A stretch of DNA of 64,000 bases, taken from NCBI RefSeq assembly GCF_026191725.2, contig NZ_CP120863.1, positions 3,390,001 to 3,454,000 of the forward strand. Direction: 5' to 3'. Shown in pieces: positions 54,010-62,873 of this stretch. Position 1 is the stretch's first letter, and every line of letters starts with the position of its first letter. This DNA is from Roseibium porphyridii. GTDB lineage: Bacteria > Pseudomonadota > Alphaproteobacteria > Rhizobiales > Stappiaceae. A program made the position numbers and the translations under genes. The notes under the pieces were generated by a model. That model did not search any database and had not been told where the DNA came from. It worked only from the letters and a program-made list of their open reading frames with translations.

Positions 54010-55098
54010 CTAGCGTTTGGCGACGGACATCCGTGCCTTCAAATACTCTCCATATTGGCTGAGCGAGAAGATGAAGATCCAATAGATCGCACCGACAAAC
54101 GCGTAGACCTCGATATAGTAAGGCGCCCATTCGACGGTGCCGAAGGCCGCATTGGCAGATGCCAGGACATCAAAGAAACCGATGATGATCACAATCGCGG
54201 TCTCCTTGAACGTTACCACGACCATGTTGATCGTTGAGGGCAACGCATGGCGGAAAACCTGCGGCATGACGATGCGGGACAGGATCTGAAACGATGTCAG
54301 TCCAAGCGCTTTGCCTGCCTCAAACTGTCCTTTCGGGATCGCCTGGAAGCCACCACGAAAAACCTCTGCCTGATAACACGCGAAAAACAGCGCAAAACCG
54401 ACGATCACCCGCCAGATCTTGTCGCCATTCAACCAGTCTGGCAGAAGCAGCGGTATCACGACGGCAGCAGCAAACAGAGTTGTCAGCAAAGGCAGCGAGC
54501 GAATGAAATCAATCAACAACGATGCCGCGCCTTTGACAGCCGGCAATCGTGATCGTCTCGCAAGCGCCAACAAAAGCCCCATCGGCATGCCAAGCAAAAC
54601 GACCGCTGAGAACATGAACAGGGTGAGTGCCAAGCCACCCCATTGATCGGTGGTTACCTGAGCCTGCCCAAGAAGGCTGCCATCCATCAGAAGGACGTAA
54701 GTTCCAAAACCAACAATCCAGAGCGTAACCAGTTTGCTGGTGCTCCAGAAGTGAGGCAGGCAAGACAGTACGACCGTTGCCACGATTGCTATGCATGCCA
54801 GCGTCGAACGCCAATGAAGGTCGTAAGGATAAAGTCCGAAGAGTATCAAACGGTGTCGCGCGGCAATGACCGACCAGCACGCCCCGCCTGCTTCAGCGCA
54901 GTGTTCAACGTCTTCAGCCCGCCAGACAGCGCTGAAGAGTGCCCAGTCCAGCAGCATCCAGGCCATGTAAAGCATCAGACCAAAAATGAAGACGCTGGTT
55001 AGCGAGTCGCTTGGACTTCGGAAAGCACGTTTCTTTAAGGTTCTGACCAATTGGTCCCATCTGTCAGACGTGCCGGTGACTTCGCTCGCGATCGCCAT
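54010..55098 (-). CDS. aapM: General L-amino-acid ABC transporter permease AapM
   Basis: AapM is one of two inner-membrane permeases of the general L-amino-acid importer. The 362-aa protein has about eight hydrophobic segments and the EAA motif AIPKGQFEAGKALGLTSFQ, which docks the ATPase, near residue 268. Its ATG lies one base after the aapQ stop, so translation is coupled. In other rhizobia aapP (ATPase) follows. Here the next gene, 130 bp away, is the convergent LTA-synthase-like gene, so the ATPase must be supplied in trans. Confidence 0.93.
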   Translation of the reverse strand: MAIASEVTGTSDRWDQLVRTLKKRAFRSPSDSLTSVFIFGLMLYMAWMLLDWALFSAVWRAEDVEHCAEAGGACWSVIAARHRLILFGLYPYDLHWRSTLACIAIVATVVLSCLPHFWSTSKLVTLWIVGFGTYVLLMDGSLLGQAQVTTDQWGGLALTLFMFSAVVLLGMPMGLLLALARRSRLPAVKGAASLLIDFIRSLPLLTTLFAAAVVIPLLLPDWLNGDKIWRVIVGFALFFACYQAEVFRGGFQAIPKGQFEAGKALGLTSFQILSRIVMPQVFRHALPSTINMVVVTFKETAIVIIIGFFDVLASANAAFGTVEWAPYYIEVYAFVGAIYWIFIFSLSQYGEYLKARMSVAKR

Positions 55099-55099
55099 A

Positions 55100-56236
55100 T
55101 CAGTGCCCTTTCAGCGCAAGGCGCGCATTGATGAAGTTGACGATTTGAGCCAGCGAATAGTTGATCAGCAAGAAGGACAGCATCAACAATCCCATGAGCT
55201 CAAGCGTTTGTCCGGACTGGGTAATTGACGTTGACACGATATAAAAGAGATCGCTGAAACCAATCGCGACACCGAGCGTGGTCGCCTTCATGATAAAGAT
55301 CCACTGGTTGCCCAGAGGCGGCATGATTGTTCGCAATGCCATCGGCATTTTAACGTGAAACCAGATGGAACGAGATGACAGACCGAGAGCCTTGCCGGCT
55401 TCGGTCAGGCCGCTCGGCACTTCGTGAAGTCCTCCACGCACCACTTCGGCAATATAGGCAGAACCGTAAAGTGTGATCGCAAGGATCATGGCGACAAGTT
55501 CGATGGAAACCGTCAGGCCGCCCTGAAACCTCAATCCCTTCTGCGCCGGAATTGAGAAAATTGAGGAATCCGCCGGTGTGAACATGGAAGCCAAGATCAG
55601 CGTCAGACCAATACCGGCAACCAACCAAAGACCAAGCTTGTGAAGGAATTGAAGGCTCTTCAGTCGAAAGATAACGAACCCAAGCAGGACCAGGCAGGCG
55701 AAAATTCCGAGTACTGCTGACGGCGAAACATTCAGCGCTGGCAGCATCAGACCCCTGTTTGAGAGAAACAGTGCATCCCCCAGTGAATATGCCTGCCGAG
55801 GCCCGGGCATGTGGATCAAAACCGCGTACCAAAACACGAGCTGCAGTATCAGCGGCAAGTTTCGAAAGAGCTGGATATAGACCGTTGCGACCGCGTTGAG
55901 GCCAAGTTGGCGTGCATCCCTGGCAGTGCCGATCGCAAACCCGAGTACGGTGGAAAGCACAATGCAAATCAGCCCGAGGAACAATGTGTTCATGAAACCG
56001 ATCAACAGCGTTCTGGAATAGCTGTCGTCAATTGATCGGTCGATCAGTGAAAACGAATACGCCCAACCTGTTGCCCGTTCCAGAAATCCGAAGCCGCTCG
56101 TCATGTTGAGCTCGTCCAGCTTCGTTTGCGCGGTTGAAATTGCAGCCCAGACGATCAGGGCTACCACAACAACCAGCAACGTCTGCAATATCAGTTCACG
56201 GCGTTTCCGCCTGGTCTTGAGAGCCGCAGCATCCAT
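55100..56236 (-). CDS. aapQ: General L-amino-acid ABC transporter permease AapQ
   Basis: The 378-aa permease pairs with AapM. It has a basic N-terminus (KTRRKRRELIL), about eight hydrophobic helices and the EAA motif EVPSGLTEAGKALGLSSRS near residue 296. The ATG at 56236 has a strong AAGGAGGA eight bases upstream. That Shine-Dalgarno overlaps the third element of the hairpin set in the aapJ-aapQ gap. Confidence 0.93.
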   Translation of the reverse strand: MDAAALKTRRKRRELILQTLLVVVVALIVWAAISTAQTKLDELNMTSGFGFLERATGWAYSFSLIDRSIDDSYSRTLLIGFMNTLFLGLICIVLSTVLGFAIGTARDARQLGLNAVATVYIQLFRNLPLILQLVFWYAVLIHMPGPRQAYSLGDALFLSNRGLMLPALNVSPSAVLGIFACLVLLGFVIFRLKSLQFLHKLGLWLVAGIGLTLILASMFTPADSSIFSIPAQKGLRFQGGLTVSIELVAMILAITLYGSAYIAEVVRGGLHEVPSGLTEAGKALGLSSRSIWFHVKMPMALRTIMPPLGNQWIFIMKATTLGVAIGFSDLFYIVSTSITQSGQTLELMGLLMLSFLLINYSLAQIVNFINARLALKGH

Positions 56237-56243
56237 TCCCGGA

Positions 56244-56296
56244 TCCTCCTTGCCGCAACACAATAGAAAAGCGGCAAGACAAAAATGCCTTGCCGC
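56244..56296 (-). promoter_or_regulatory. Candidate RNA switch in the aapJ-aapQ gap: three mutually exclusive 8-bp elements
   Basis: Read on the minus strand, GCGGCAAG (56296-56289) can pair with CTTGCCGC (56278-56271), forming an 8-bp stem followed by TTTTCTATTG, like an intrinsic terminator. The same CTTGCCGC can instead pair with a second GCGGCAAG (56256-56249), which overlaps the 5' end of the aapQ Shine-Dalgarno AAGGAGGA (56251-56244). One fold would terminate after aapJ or stabilise its mRNA; the other would hide the aapQ ribosome-binding site. Such elements are known to raise binding-protein levels above permease levels; the alternative pairing is my observation. Confidence 0.65.
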
Positions 56297-56310
56297 CTCG
56301 CGAACACGGA

Positions 56311-57351
56311 TCAGTCAAGGATCGGGGCGTAAAGAACGCCGCCATGGCTCCATAGGTTGTTCAGGCCACGGTCAAGTTTGTATGGAGACCCCTCACCCAG
56401 ATTGCGGTCGTAGATTTCCCCAAAGTTTCCAGTGGCTGCAATCATTTCACGTGCCCAGGTATCCCGGATGCCCAGACGTTCGCCCATGCCCGGATCGACA
56501 CCCAAAAGCCGTGCGATCTTCGGGTTAGGTGGATTGGCTGCCATTTCTTCTACATTTGAGGAAGTCACCCCTTCTTCTTCGGCAATCAGCAGTGCAGCAA
56601 TCATCCAGTTGACCATGTCGACGAATTCCTCGTCGCCCTGACGCATCGCGGCAGCGATCGGTTCGTTGGACAGCTGGTCTGACAAGATGATGTGGGCATC
56701 CGGCTTTTCGAGCTCAGTTGCCCGCAGGACAGCCAGGAATGGGCCCCAGGCGGCAAAGGCGTCGCAACGGTTTGCAAGGTAAGCTGCGCGCAGTTCCGAT
56801 GCCTTTTCGTACGACACCATAGTGTGGTCAACACCGATGGTTTTCAGATAGTTGCCTGCGAGCCTTTCAATCGTGGTGCCAGCCTCAACGCAGATTGTTC
56901 CACCGTCAAGTTCCTTCGCCTCGGTTATGCCAAGGTCGCCGTGCGCCATGAATTGCGTGCCACCGAAAAAATACGGCAGGCTGAACTGCAGACCGACCTC
57001 TGTATCGCGGCCCATGGTCCAACCGGTTGCCTTGATGATGACGTCAACATCGCCGGATTGCAGAGCGGGGAACCTTTGGGCCCAGCTCAAGGGAACGATT
57101 TGGGCCTTGTCCGGATCCCCCAGGATCGCTGTCGTGAGGGCACGGCACATATCAATGTCCAGCCCTTTCCATTCGTTTTTGTCGTTCACCTCCACAAACC
57201 CGAAGTAGCTGCCGTTGTGACCACTACAAAGGAGCGTGCCCCGCTCTTCGATCTCCGTCACTGTCGCGCTTTTTGAAAACGCGGTAACCGGGGCTGCAAC
57301 ACCTGCTGCGAACGCAACCGCGCAGGCGATTTTTGCAATACTGGTTGCCAT
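56311..57351 (-). CDS. aapJ: General L-amino-acid ABC transporter substrate-binding protein AapJ
   Basis: AapJ is the periplasmic receptor of the general L-amino-acid importer. The 346-aa precursor has a signal peptide (KIACAVAFAAGVAAPVTAFS) and the family-3 solute-binding fold: GTLLCSGHNGSYFGF, then KGLDIDMCRALTTAILGD and ELDGGTICVEAGTT. The ATG at 57351 has AGGGA nine bases upstream; the frame extends 14 codons further. It is first in aapJ-aapQ-aapM and divergent from the Blh-like gene. Confidence 0.94.
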   Translation of the reverse strand: MATSIAKIACAVAFAAGVAAPVTAFSKSATVTEIEERGTLLCSGHNGSYFGFVEVNDKNEWKGLDIDMCRALTTAILGDPDKAQIVPLSWAQRFPALQSGDVDVIIKATGWTMGRDTEVGLQFSLPYFFGGTQFMAHGDLGITEAKELDGGTICVEAGTTIERLAGNYLKTIGVDHTMVSYEKASELRAAYLANRCDAFAAWGPFLAVLRATELEKPDAHIILSDQLSNEPIAAAMRQGDEEFVDMVNWMIAALLIAEEEGVTSSNVEEMAANPPNPKIARLLGVDPGMGERLGIRDTWAREMIAATGNFGEIYDRNLGEGSPYKLDRGLNNLWSHGGVLYAPILD

Positions 57352-57698
57352 TTTAGCTGTTCCCTGTTTTATATATCGGAACACGTGTTCCATTTAGTAG
57401 GTTACGAACACTCAAAAATGAGTCAAGTGAATTCTCCAATTCGCGGAAAAACTGATCGAAATTCTGCGAAACTGGCGGGGAAATGAGCAAAATTTGAAAT
57501 GAGCGCATGATTACTAGGCATGTGCAGGTGGTTGAAACTGGTTGGGACCAGCCAATTTTAGGATCTAGTCGCCCCACAGCAGAAAGCGTGGACAGCAAAC
57601 CGGGTCCTTACAGAATTTGATTTTTCCGCGTGGCAAGTATTTGACAGTTGTTGGTCCCGGTCCGCACACTCGGCGCAATGGCATATGAGGAGACACGA
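57352..57698. promoter_or_regulatory. Divergent aapJ / Blh-like promoter region with palindrome at 57378-57391
   Basis: GGAACACGTGTTCC at 57378-57391 is a perfect 14-bp palindrome 27 bp upstream of the aapJ start codon. A regulator bound there would block aapJ transcription or translation initiation. I cannot assign it to a known regulator; GntR- or IclR-type dimers bind sites of this kind. The remaining ~300 bp holds no gene and no other clear element, although the Blh-like promoter must lie there. Confidence 0.55.
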
Positions 57699-58592
57699 AT
57701 GAGCGGTTCAAATTACCCGGTCGACTTGAGCGTCAAACCTGAAGTGAAAGCCTTTTTTGATCCGGCGACAAACACAATCAGTTATGTCGTCAAGGACCCA
57801 GCGTCTTCTGCCTGTGCCGTGGTCGACAGTGTCATGGACATCGATTATGCAGCCGGACGCATCACCTATGATCATGCCGATGAGATCATAGCCCACATCC
57901 GCGACAACCAACTTGAGCTGGAGTGGTTGATTGAGACCCATGTGCATGCCGATCACCTTTCGGGTGCGCCCTACATTCAAAGACAGCTCGGTGGCAAACT
58001 CGGCATTGGGGAAAAGATCACCGTTATCCAGGAGACCTTCGGCAAGATCTTCAACGAAGGCACGGAATTTCAACGCGACGGCAGTCAGTTTGACATGCTT
58101 TTCAAAGATGGAGACACCTATAAGATCGGGGAGATGACCGCCATGGTCATGTGCACACCCGGCCACACTCCAGCTTGCATGGTTCACGTCATGGGGAACG
58201 CCACCTTTACAGGAGATACGCTGTTCATGCCTGACAGTGGCTCCGCTCGTGCAGACTTTCCCGGAGGTGATGCGGCAACGCTTTACGATTCAATTCAGAA
58301 GGTTCTTGCCCTTCCGGACGATATGCGTCTCTTCATGTGCCACGACTATGGGCAGAATGGCCGTGAGATCCAGTGGGAGACAACTGTCGGTGAGGAAAAA
58401 GAGCACAACATTCATGTCGGTGGCGGCAAAAGCAAAGACGAGTTCGTCAAGTTCCGGACAGAACGGGACGCACAGTTGGCGATGCCGAAGCTGATCATCC
58501 CGTCCCTGCAGGTCAACATGCGTGCCGGACAATTGCCGCCTTCGGACGAGACCGGTCGAACCTTCTTGAAGGTTCCCGTGAATGGGCTTTAA
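57699..58592 (+). CDS. blh: MBL-fold hydrolase, Blh / ETHE1-like persulfide dioxygenase
   Basis: The 297-aa metallo-beta-lactamase-fold protein has the motif THVHADHLSGAPY near residue 80, TPGHTPACMVH near 154 and FTGDTLFMPDSGSARADFPG near 168. This is the pattern of Blh and ETHE1-type persulfide dioxygenases, which oxidise glutathione persulfide to sulfite. GAGGAGA lies upstream of the ATG at 57699; the frame extends 17 codons earlier. No BigR-type repressor gene is adjacent. A strong terminator follows at 58591-58618. Confidence 0.88.
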   Translation: MSGSNYPVDLSVKPEVKAFFDPATNTISYVVKDPASSACAVVDSVMDIDYAAGRITYDHADEIIAHIRDNQLELEWLIETHVHADHLSGAPYIQRQLGGKLGIGEKITVIQETFGKIFNEGTEFQRDGSQFDMLFKDGDTYKIGEMTAMVMCTPGHTPACMVHVMGNATFTGDTLFMPDSGSARADFPGGDAATLYDSIQKVLALPDDMRLFMCHDYGQNGREIQWETTVGEEKEHNIHVGGGKSKDEFVKFRTERDAQLAMPKLIIPSLQVNMRAGQLPPSDETGRTFLKVPVNGL

Positions 58593-58618
58593 AAAGGGCG
58601 AGAAATCCCGCCCTTTTT
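58591..58618. terminator. Bidirectional intrinsic terminator between Blh-like and VOC genes
   Basis: AAAAAGGGCG (58591-58600), loop AGAAATCC, CGCCCTTTTT (58609-58618) is a perfect 10-bp palindrome with A- and T-runs at both ends. It starts on the last bases of the Blh-like gene and lies 29 bp beyond the stop of the convergent VOC gene, so it can serve both. Confidence 0.94.
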
Positions 58619-58647
58619 AGTTCAACTGCCATGGACCGGCGACTAAC

Positions 58648-59283
58648 CTAGTCCACCACGACCGCGCCATTAGGCGTTTTCAGAGCGAATGAAAGCCCCG
58701 GCTCTCCTTTGACCACCTCCGCAAGGTGATCAACATTCAACGCCTTGAGCAGCGACACAAATTGTTCAGGCTCGGGATGTGACAGTCTGATTGTTTGAAG
58801 CTGAACGCCGAGCTCTTGTTGACCCGTCGATGGATGTGGACCAGGAGACCATTCGATAAACGCTGGCAACAGACCTTCTCCCGGCAGGCTTCCATCCTTT
58901 GGAACCGTTAAGCGCCAGGTTCTGTCGCCCCGGGTGAAGTCGACAATTTCTCCAAGATCAACCGGACTGGTTGCGACGACAGCATCTAGATCGCTGGTGT
59001 TTACGACCCACGTCAGCGCACGCGGGCGTTCGTCCAGCCTGCGCTGCGTGTCTGGGTCGTCCAATGTGAACCAGCGAACGCGTCCGGGTTCCGGTGCTTC
59101 AGGGTCAATTGAAATCAATTCGAAAAAGCTTTCATTGCCCGCTTGCATGACGCAGTTGTGCGTACTCATGGCCGCATGCTTTCCCCCGCGTGGTACTGCA
59201 ACGCCGAGGATTGTCTCCATCGCTTCTGCGCCACTGTCGAGGTCTTTGCACCCAATGGCGATATGGTCGATTTTGTTTTGCAT
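58648..59283 (-). CDS. VOC/glyoxalase-like domain protein
   Basis: The 211-aa protein has the Glyoxalase_3/VOC pattern: IDHIAIGCKDLDSGAEAMET at the start and NESFFELISIDPEAPEP near residue 52, with the His and Glu that usually bind a metal. Members are often dioxygenases or lyases of unknown substrate. It follows the metC-like gene by eight bp, with AGGGG inside the end of that gene as its ribosome-binding site. It is therefore co-translated with it and likely acts in the same pathway. Confidence 0.85.
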   Translation of the reverse strand: MQNKIDHIAIGCKDLDSGAEAMETILGVAVPRGGKHAAMSTHNCVMQAGNESFFELISIDPEAPEPGRVRWFTLDDPDTQRRLDERPRALTWVVNTSDLDAVVATSPVDLGEIVDFTRGDRTWRLTVPKDGSLPGEGLLPAFIEWSPGPHPSTGQQELGVQLQTIRLSHPEPEQFVSLLKALNVDHLAEVVKGEPGLSFALKTPNGAVVVD

Positions 59284-59291
59284 CTTTGAAA

Positions 59292-60449
59292 CTACCCCTG
59301 AAGAAATTCTAGAGCCTGAGTGACATCTGCCTTCAGGGTCTCCAGATCATCGAATCCAATGTTGAAGCGCAGCAGGGGACCCTGCCCCAGATTGCGGCTG
59401 CGTTCGCTTGTCATTGGGAGTACGAGGCTCTCATATCCCCCCCAGCTCACGCCAATTCCGAAACATGTCAATGCGTCGACAAAGGCGCGGAAATTGGCTT
59501 CCGGACATGGTTTGAAAATGATCGAAAACAATCCGGCAGCGCCAGAAAAATCTCTTTTCCAGTTTTCGTGACCGGGGCAGCTGTCAAACGCCGGGTGCAG
59601 CACTCGATCTACTTCCGGCAAGTCCGAAAGCCATGAAGCCATATCAATGCCGGCTTTGTTTTGATGTTCCATGCGCATCTTGAGCGTTCTCAGACCCCTG
59701 AGCGCCAGAAAAACCTCTTGCGCACCTGGCTTGTCTCCGAGCGACATGACTGTTCGGCGTATTCGACTGTGGTATTTTTCAGTGGCAGCAATAACACCAA
59801 GCATCGCGTCGGAATGTCCACAAAGGTGTTTTGATCCTGAATAGACAACGACATCTGCGCCGAGGTTTAGCGGATTACAGAAAACCGGCGATCCCCAGGT
59901 GTTGTCGAAAACAACCGGTACCCCGATTTCATTGGCCTGACGCACGATTTCAGGCAGGTCACAAACTTCGAATGTTCCGGAGCCTGGAGCCTCAGCCATG
60001 ACAGCGCAAGTGCTGGGCCGGATCTTCTCACCAATGGACTCCATTGGGTCAAACGGTTCGATGTCGACATTCATTGACACCAAAAGGCCGTCACAGAACG
60101 CCCGCGTATTGCCATAGAGATTATCCGCTACCAGCAGATGATCACCGGGCCTTGCCAGAGCGAGCAGTGTTGACGTGATCGCCGAGACACCAGATGACGT
60201 CAATGTTGCACCGTGGGCCCCGTCCAACTCGGCCAGCAGGCGCTCAAGTGAAAACGTGGCATCATTTCCATATCGGCCGTAGTAAGGAGTGCCGTTCTCA
60301 AAGCGGGCTTCTTTTGCGGTCTCGAATTCCTCGAGCGTGCTGAAAACCACCGTTGAACCGAGTTCGACCGGCCAATTCACCTGTTTTCCGACAGGTCCGC
60401 CCGGCCGGGCGCCATGCACAAGGGCATCCGCCAGGTTAGTTTTTGTCAT
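59292..60449 (-). CDS. metC: Cystathionine beta-lyase-type PLP enzyme (Cys/Met metabolism family)
   Basis: The 385-aa PLP enzyme of the Cys/Met metabolism family cleaves or forms C-S bonds. The PLP Lys is in VVYSGSKHLCGHSDAML near residue 206; YYGRYGNDATFSLE near 55 and GATLTSSGVSAITST near 80 are the cofactor and substrate motifs. The protein matches MetC-type cystathionine beta-lyases. Within this family, lyase, gamma-lyase and gamma-synthase roles cannot be separated by eye. GGAGCC precedes the ATG at 60449. It is divergent from the bisC gene and coupled to the VOC gene. Confidence 0.87.
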   Translation of the reverse strand: MTKTNLADALVHGARPGGPVGKQVNWPVELGSTVVFSTLEEFETAKEARFENGTPYYGRYGNDATFSLERLLAELDGAHGATLTSSGVSAITSTLLALARPGDHLLVADNLYGNTRAFCDGLLVSMNVDIEPFDPMESIGEKIRPSTCAVMAEAPGSGTFEVCDLPEIVRQANEIGVPVVFDNTWGSPVFCNPLNLGADVVVYSGSKHLCGHSDAMLGVIAATEKYHSRIRRTVMSLGDKPGAQEVFLALRGLRTLKMRMEHQNKAGIDMASWLSDLPEVDRVLHPAFDSCPGHENWKRDFSGAAGLFSIIFKPCPEANFRAFVDALTCFGIGVSWGGYESLVLPMTSERSRNLGQGPLLRFNIGFDDLETLKADVTQALEFLQG

Positions 60450-60479
60450 TTTGGGTGGCTCCAGAAATTGCGACGTGTT

Positions 60480-60515
60480 GAAATGATGACACTCGGCATT
60501 AAGTGTGTCAATATA
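60480..60515. promoter_or_regulatory. Inverted repeat in the metC-like/bisC divergent promoter
   Basis: TGACACT at 60487-60493 and AGTGTGTCA at 60502-60510 form an imperfect dyad, with the exact core ACACT-N8-AGTGT (60489-60506). It lies in the 96-bp space between the two divergent genes and near the centre. The IclR-type regulator encoded after bisC is a plausible binder; no consensus can be checked by eye. Confidence 0.4.
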
Positions 60516-60545
60516 TGGAAAATTCGTTCTGATTAGCGAAACAAG

Positions 60546-62873
60546 ATGAAATTGACGTCAAATCATTGGGGTCCAGGCTACGTTAATGTCGCCGACGGCC
60601 GCATTGTCTCGGTTCTTCCTCATCCCGACGATCCGAATCCTTCTCAAATTTCCGGCAACATTGCACAAAGCCTGAACGGTCGGGCGCGTGTTCTGAAACC
60701 CGCTGTTCGAAAGGGCTGGCTGGAGAACGGTCCGGGCTCCGCAAGACGCGGTGAAGATGCCTTTGTCGAACTGTCCTGGTCTGAAATGACTGACCTGCTG
60801 GCAGACGAGATCAACCGAGTTAAGAGCACTTATGGCAACAATGCCATTTTTGCCGGCTCATATGGCTGGTCAAGTGCAGGCCGTTTCCATCATGCACAAA
60901 GCCAGCTGAAACGTTTCCTGAACACTCTAGGCGGTTTTGTCCGTTCTGAAGGCAATTACAGCTACAATGCAGCATTGGGTTTGATGCCCTTCATCCTGGG
61001 CGACTATCGCAGACATGTCGCACAAGCAACGCGTTGGACCGTTGTAGCGGAGCATTGCGACCTCGTTGTCCTGTTCGGCGGGCTGGCCACACGCAATACG
61101 CAAGTCAGCGATGGCGGCATCTCCCGGCATAGGATCGAAACAAATCTTAAGTCCTGTGCAGACGCAGGCGTCCGATTTGTGAATTTCAGCCCGATCCGCA
61201 GTGACCTTTCGTCAGACATTCCGGCCGAGTGGCTCGCTCCGCTTCCAGGAACAGATGTCGCGGTCATGATGGGAATTGCCCACACGCTTCTGATTGAAGA
61301 CCTTCACGACAGGGCTTTCCTCGACAAATACACCACCGGTTTCGACAGGTTCGCAGCCTATCTGGTTGGAGAAACGGATGGAGTAGCGAAAACCGCTGCC
61401 TGGGCCGAAGGCATCTCAGGCATTCCGTCTGAAAGTTTGCGCAGTCTTGCGCGCGAGATGGCGTCGAAACGGACCATGATTTCCTGTGCTGCAAGTTTGC
61501 AGCGCGCTGATTTCGGCGAACAACCGTTGTGGATGACGATTTCGCTTGCAGCGATGCTTGGGCAAATTGGACTTCCGGGTGGAGGCTTTACAATCGGGTA
61601 TGGCGTCAACGGCAATATCGGCAATATGGAACGACCGTTTCGGCCCGGTGCCCTCCCGCAGGGAAGATCCGCAGTGTCTGATTGCATCCCTGTCGCCATG
61701 ATATCGGAGATGTTGCTCAACCCACTCGGGAAATATGAGTACCTTGGGGCGACGCGGACATTTCCAGACATCAAAATGGTTTGGTGGGCCGGTGGTAACC
61801 CATTCCACCATCACCAGGATCTCAACAGGCTCCGCAGGGCCTTTTCAAAACCGGAAACAATTGTCGTCAATGAGATGAACTGGACCGCGACTGCTCGGCA
61901 TGCGGACATTGTTTTGCCTGTTGCGGCACCACAGGAAAGAAACGATTTTGGTGCAGGCAAATCGGACAATGCCCTGATTCCGATGCCTGCAGCTGTTTCA
62001 CCTCCAGGAGAGGCTCTTACCGAATTCGAGATCTATTGCACTCTCTCAAAGCGGCTGGGTAACCACCAGAACTTTTCCAAAGGTCTGGATGAAACTGGTT
62101 GGCTGTTGCACCTCTGGGACGAAACAAGGCAGTCAGCAGCAAACCAAGGCATTGATCTACCCGACTGGAGCACCTTCTTGAGCGGAGACATTGTGACGTT
62201 GCCAGACCCGTCGCCCAATCAGGTTTTTCTGGCAGAATTTCGCGAAGACCCGCACGGCAATGCACTGCCGACGCCATCAGGTCTGATCGAATTGTATTCA
62301 CAGACGATTGCTGACATGAATTTGCAGGACTGTCCCGGCCACGCCAGTTGGTTTGAACCAAGAGACAAGGAAACTGGATTGGCGGAACGCTATCCGCTTT
62401 CGCTGCTTTCAGGTCAGCCTGGAACGCGGCTGCACAGTCAGCTCGACAATGGCGCGACCAGCCTTGCGGCAAAAATAAAAGGACGCGAACCGGTCCTGCT
62501 TCATCCGGAAGACGCTGCAAATCGAAAAATCAAGGACGGAGACATTGTCGAACTGCGAAACGACCGAGGCCGATGCCTTGCCGGGGCCAGAATAACGGAC
62601 GACATTCGTCCTGGTTGCGCCTTCCTATGGACCGGTGCCTGGTATGACCCGGAGTTTGAAGATCCGCACCATCGGGATCGCCACGGCAACCCCAACGTCC
62701 TTACCCATGACCTCAGAACATCCTCGCTCACCCAAAGCCCCGCAGCTCACTCCGCCTATGTTGAAATATTGCCGATCGAAGGTGAGGCACCTGAAGTTGA
62801 AGCCCATACTCCCCCGCGATTTACCTTTGCAGACGCGTCGGCTACAGTGCCGAAAATGACCAGCGAAACGTGA
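60546..62873 (+). CDS. bisC: Molybdopterin S-oxide reductase, BisC/DMSO-reductase family
   Basis: The 775-aa protein is a molybdenum bis-MGD enzyme. GSYGWSSAGRFHHAQSQLKR near residue 103 matches the Ser-ligand site of DMSO/biotin-sulfoxide reductases (GSYGWxSxGR), and WWAGGNPFHHHQDLNRL near 415 is the second conserved MGD block. No Tat or Sec signal and no N-terminal Cys-cluster are present, so it should be cytoplasmic, as for BisC, which reduces biotin sulfoxide and methionine sulfoxide. The ribosome-binding site before the ATG is weak. It is followed directly by an IclR gene. Confidence 0.9.
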   Translation: MKLTSNHWGPGYVNVADGRIVSVLPHPDDPNPSQISGNIAQSLNGRARVLKPAVRKGWLENGPGSARRGEDAFVELSWSEMTDLLADEINRVKSTYGNNAIFAGSYGWSSAGRFHHAQSQLKRFLNTLGGFVRSEGNYSYNAALGLMPFILGDYRRHVAQATRWTVVAEHCDLVVLFGGLATRNTQVSDGGISRHRIETNLKSCADAGVRFVNFSPIRSDLSSDIPAEWLAPLPGTDVAVMMGIAHTLLIEDLHDRAFLDKYTTGFDRFAAYLVGETDGVAKTAAWAEGISGIPSESLRSLAREMASKRTMISCAASLQRADFGEQPLWMTISLAAMLGQIGLPGGGFTIGYGVNGNIGNMERPFRPGALPQGRSAVSDCIPVAMISEMLLNPLGKYEYLGATRTFPDIKMVWWAGGNPFHHHQDLNRLRRAFSKPETIVVNEMNWTATARHADIVLPVAAPQERNDFGAGKSDNALIPMPAAVSPPGEALTEFEIYCTLSKRLGNHQNFSKGLDETGWLLHLWDETRQSAANQGIDLPDWSTFLSGDIVTLPDPSPNQVFLAEFREDPHGNALPTPSGLIELYSQTIADMNLQDCPGHASWFEPRDKETGLAERYPLSLLSGQPGTRLHSQLDNGATSLAAKIKGREPVLLHPEDAANRKIKDGDIVELRNDRGRCLAGARITDDIRPGCAFLWTGAWYDPEFEDPHHRDRHGNPNVLTHDLRTSSLTQSPAAHSAYVEILPIEGEAPEVEAHTPPRFTFADASATVPKMTSET

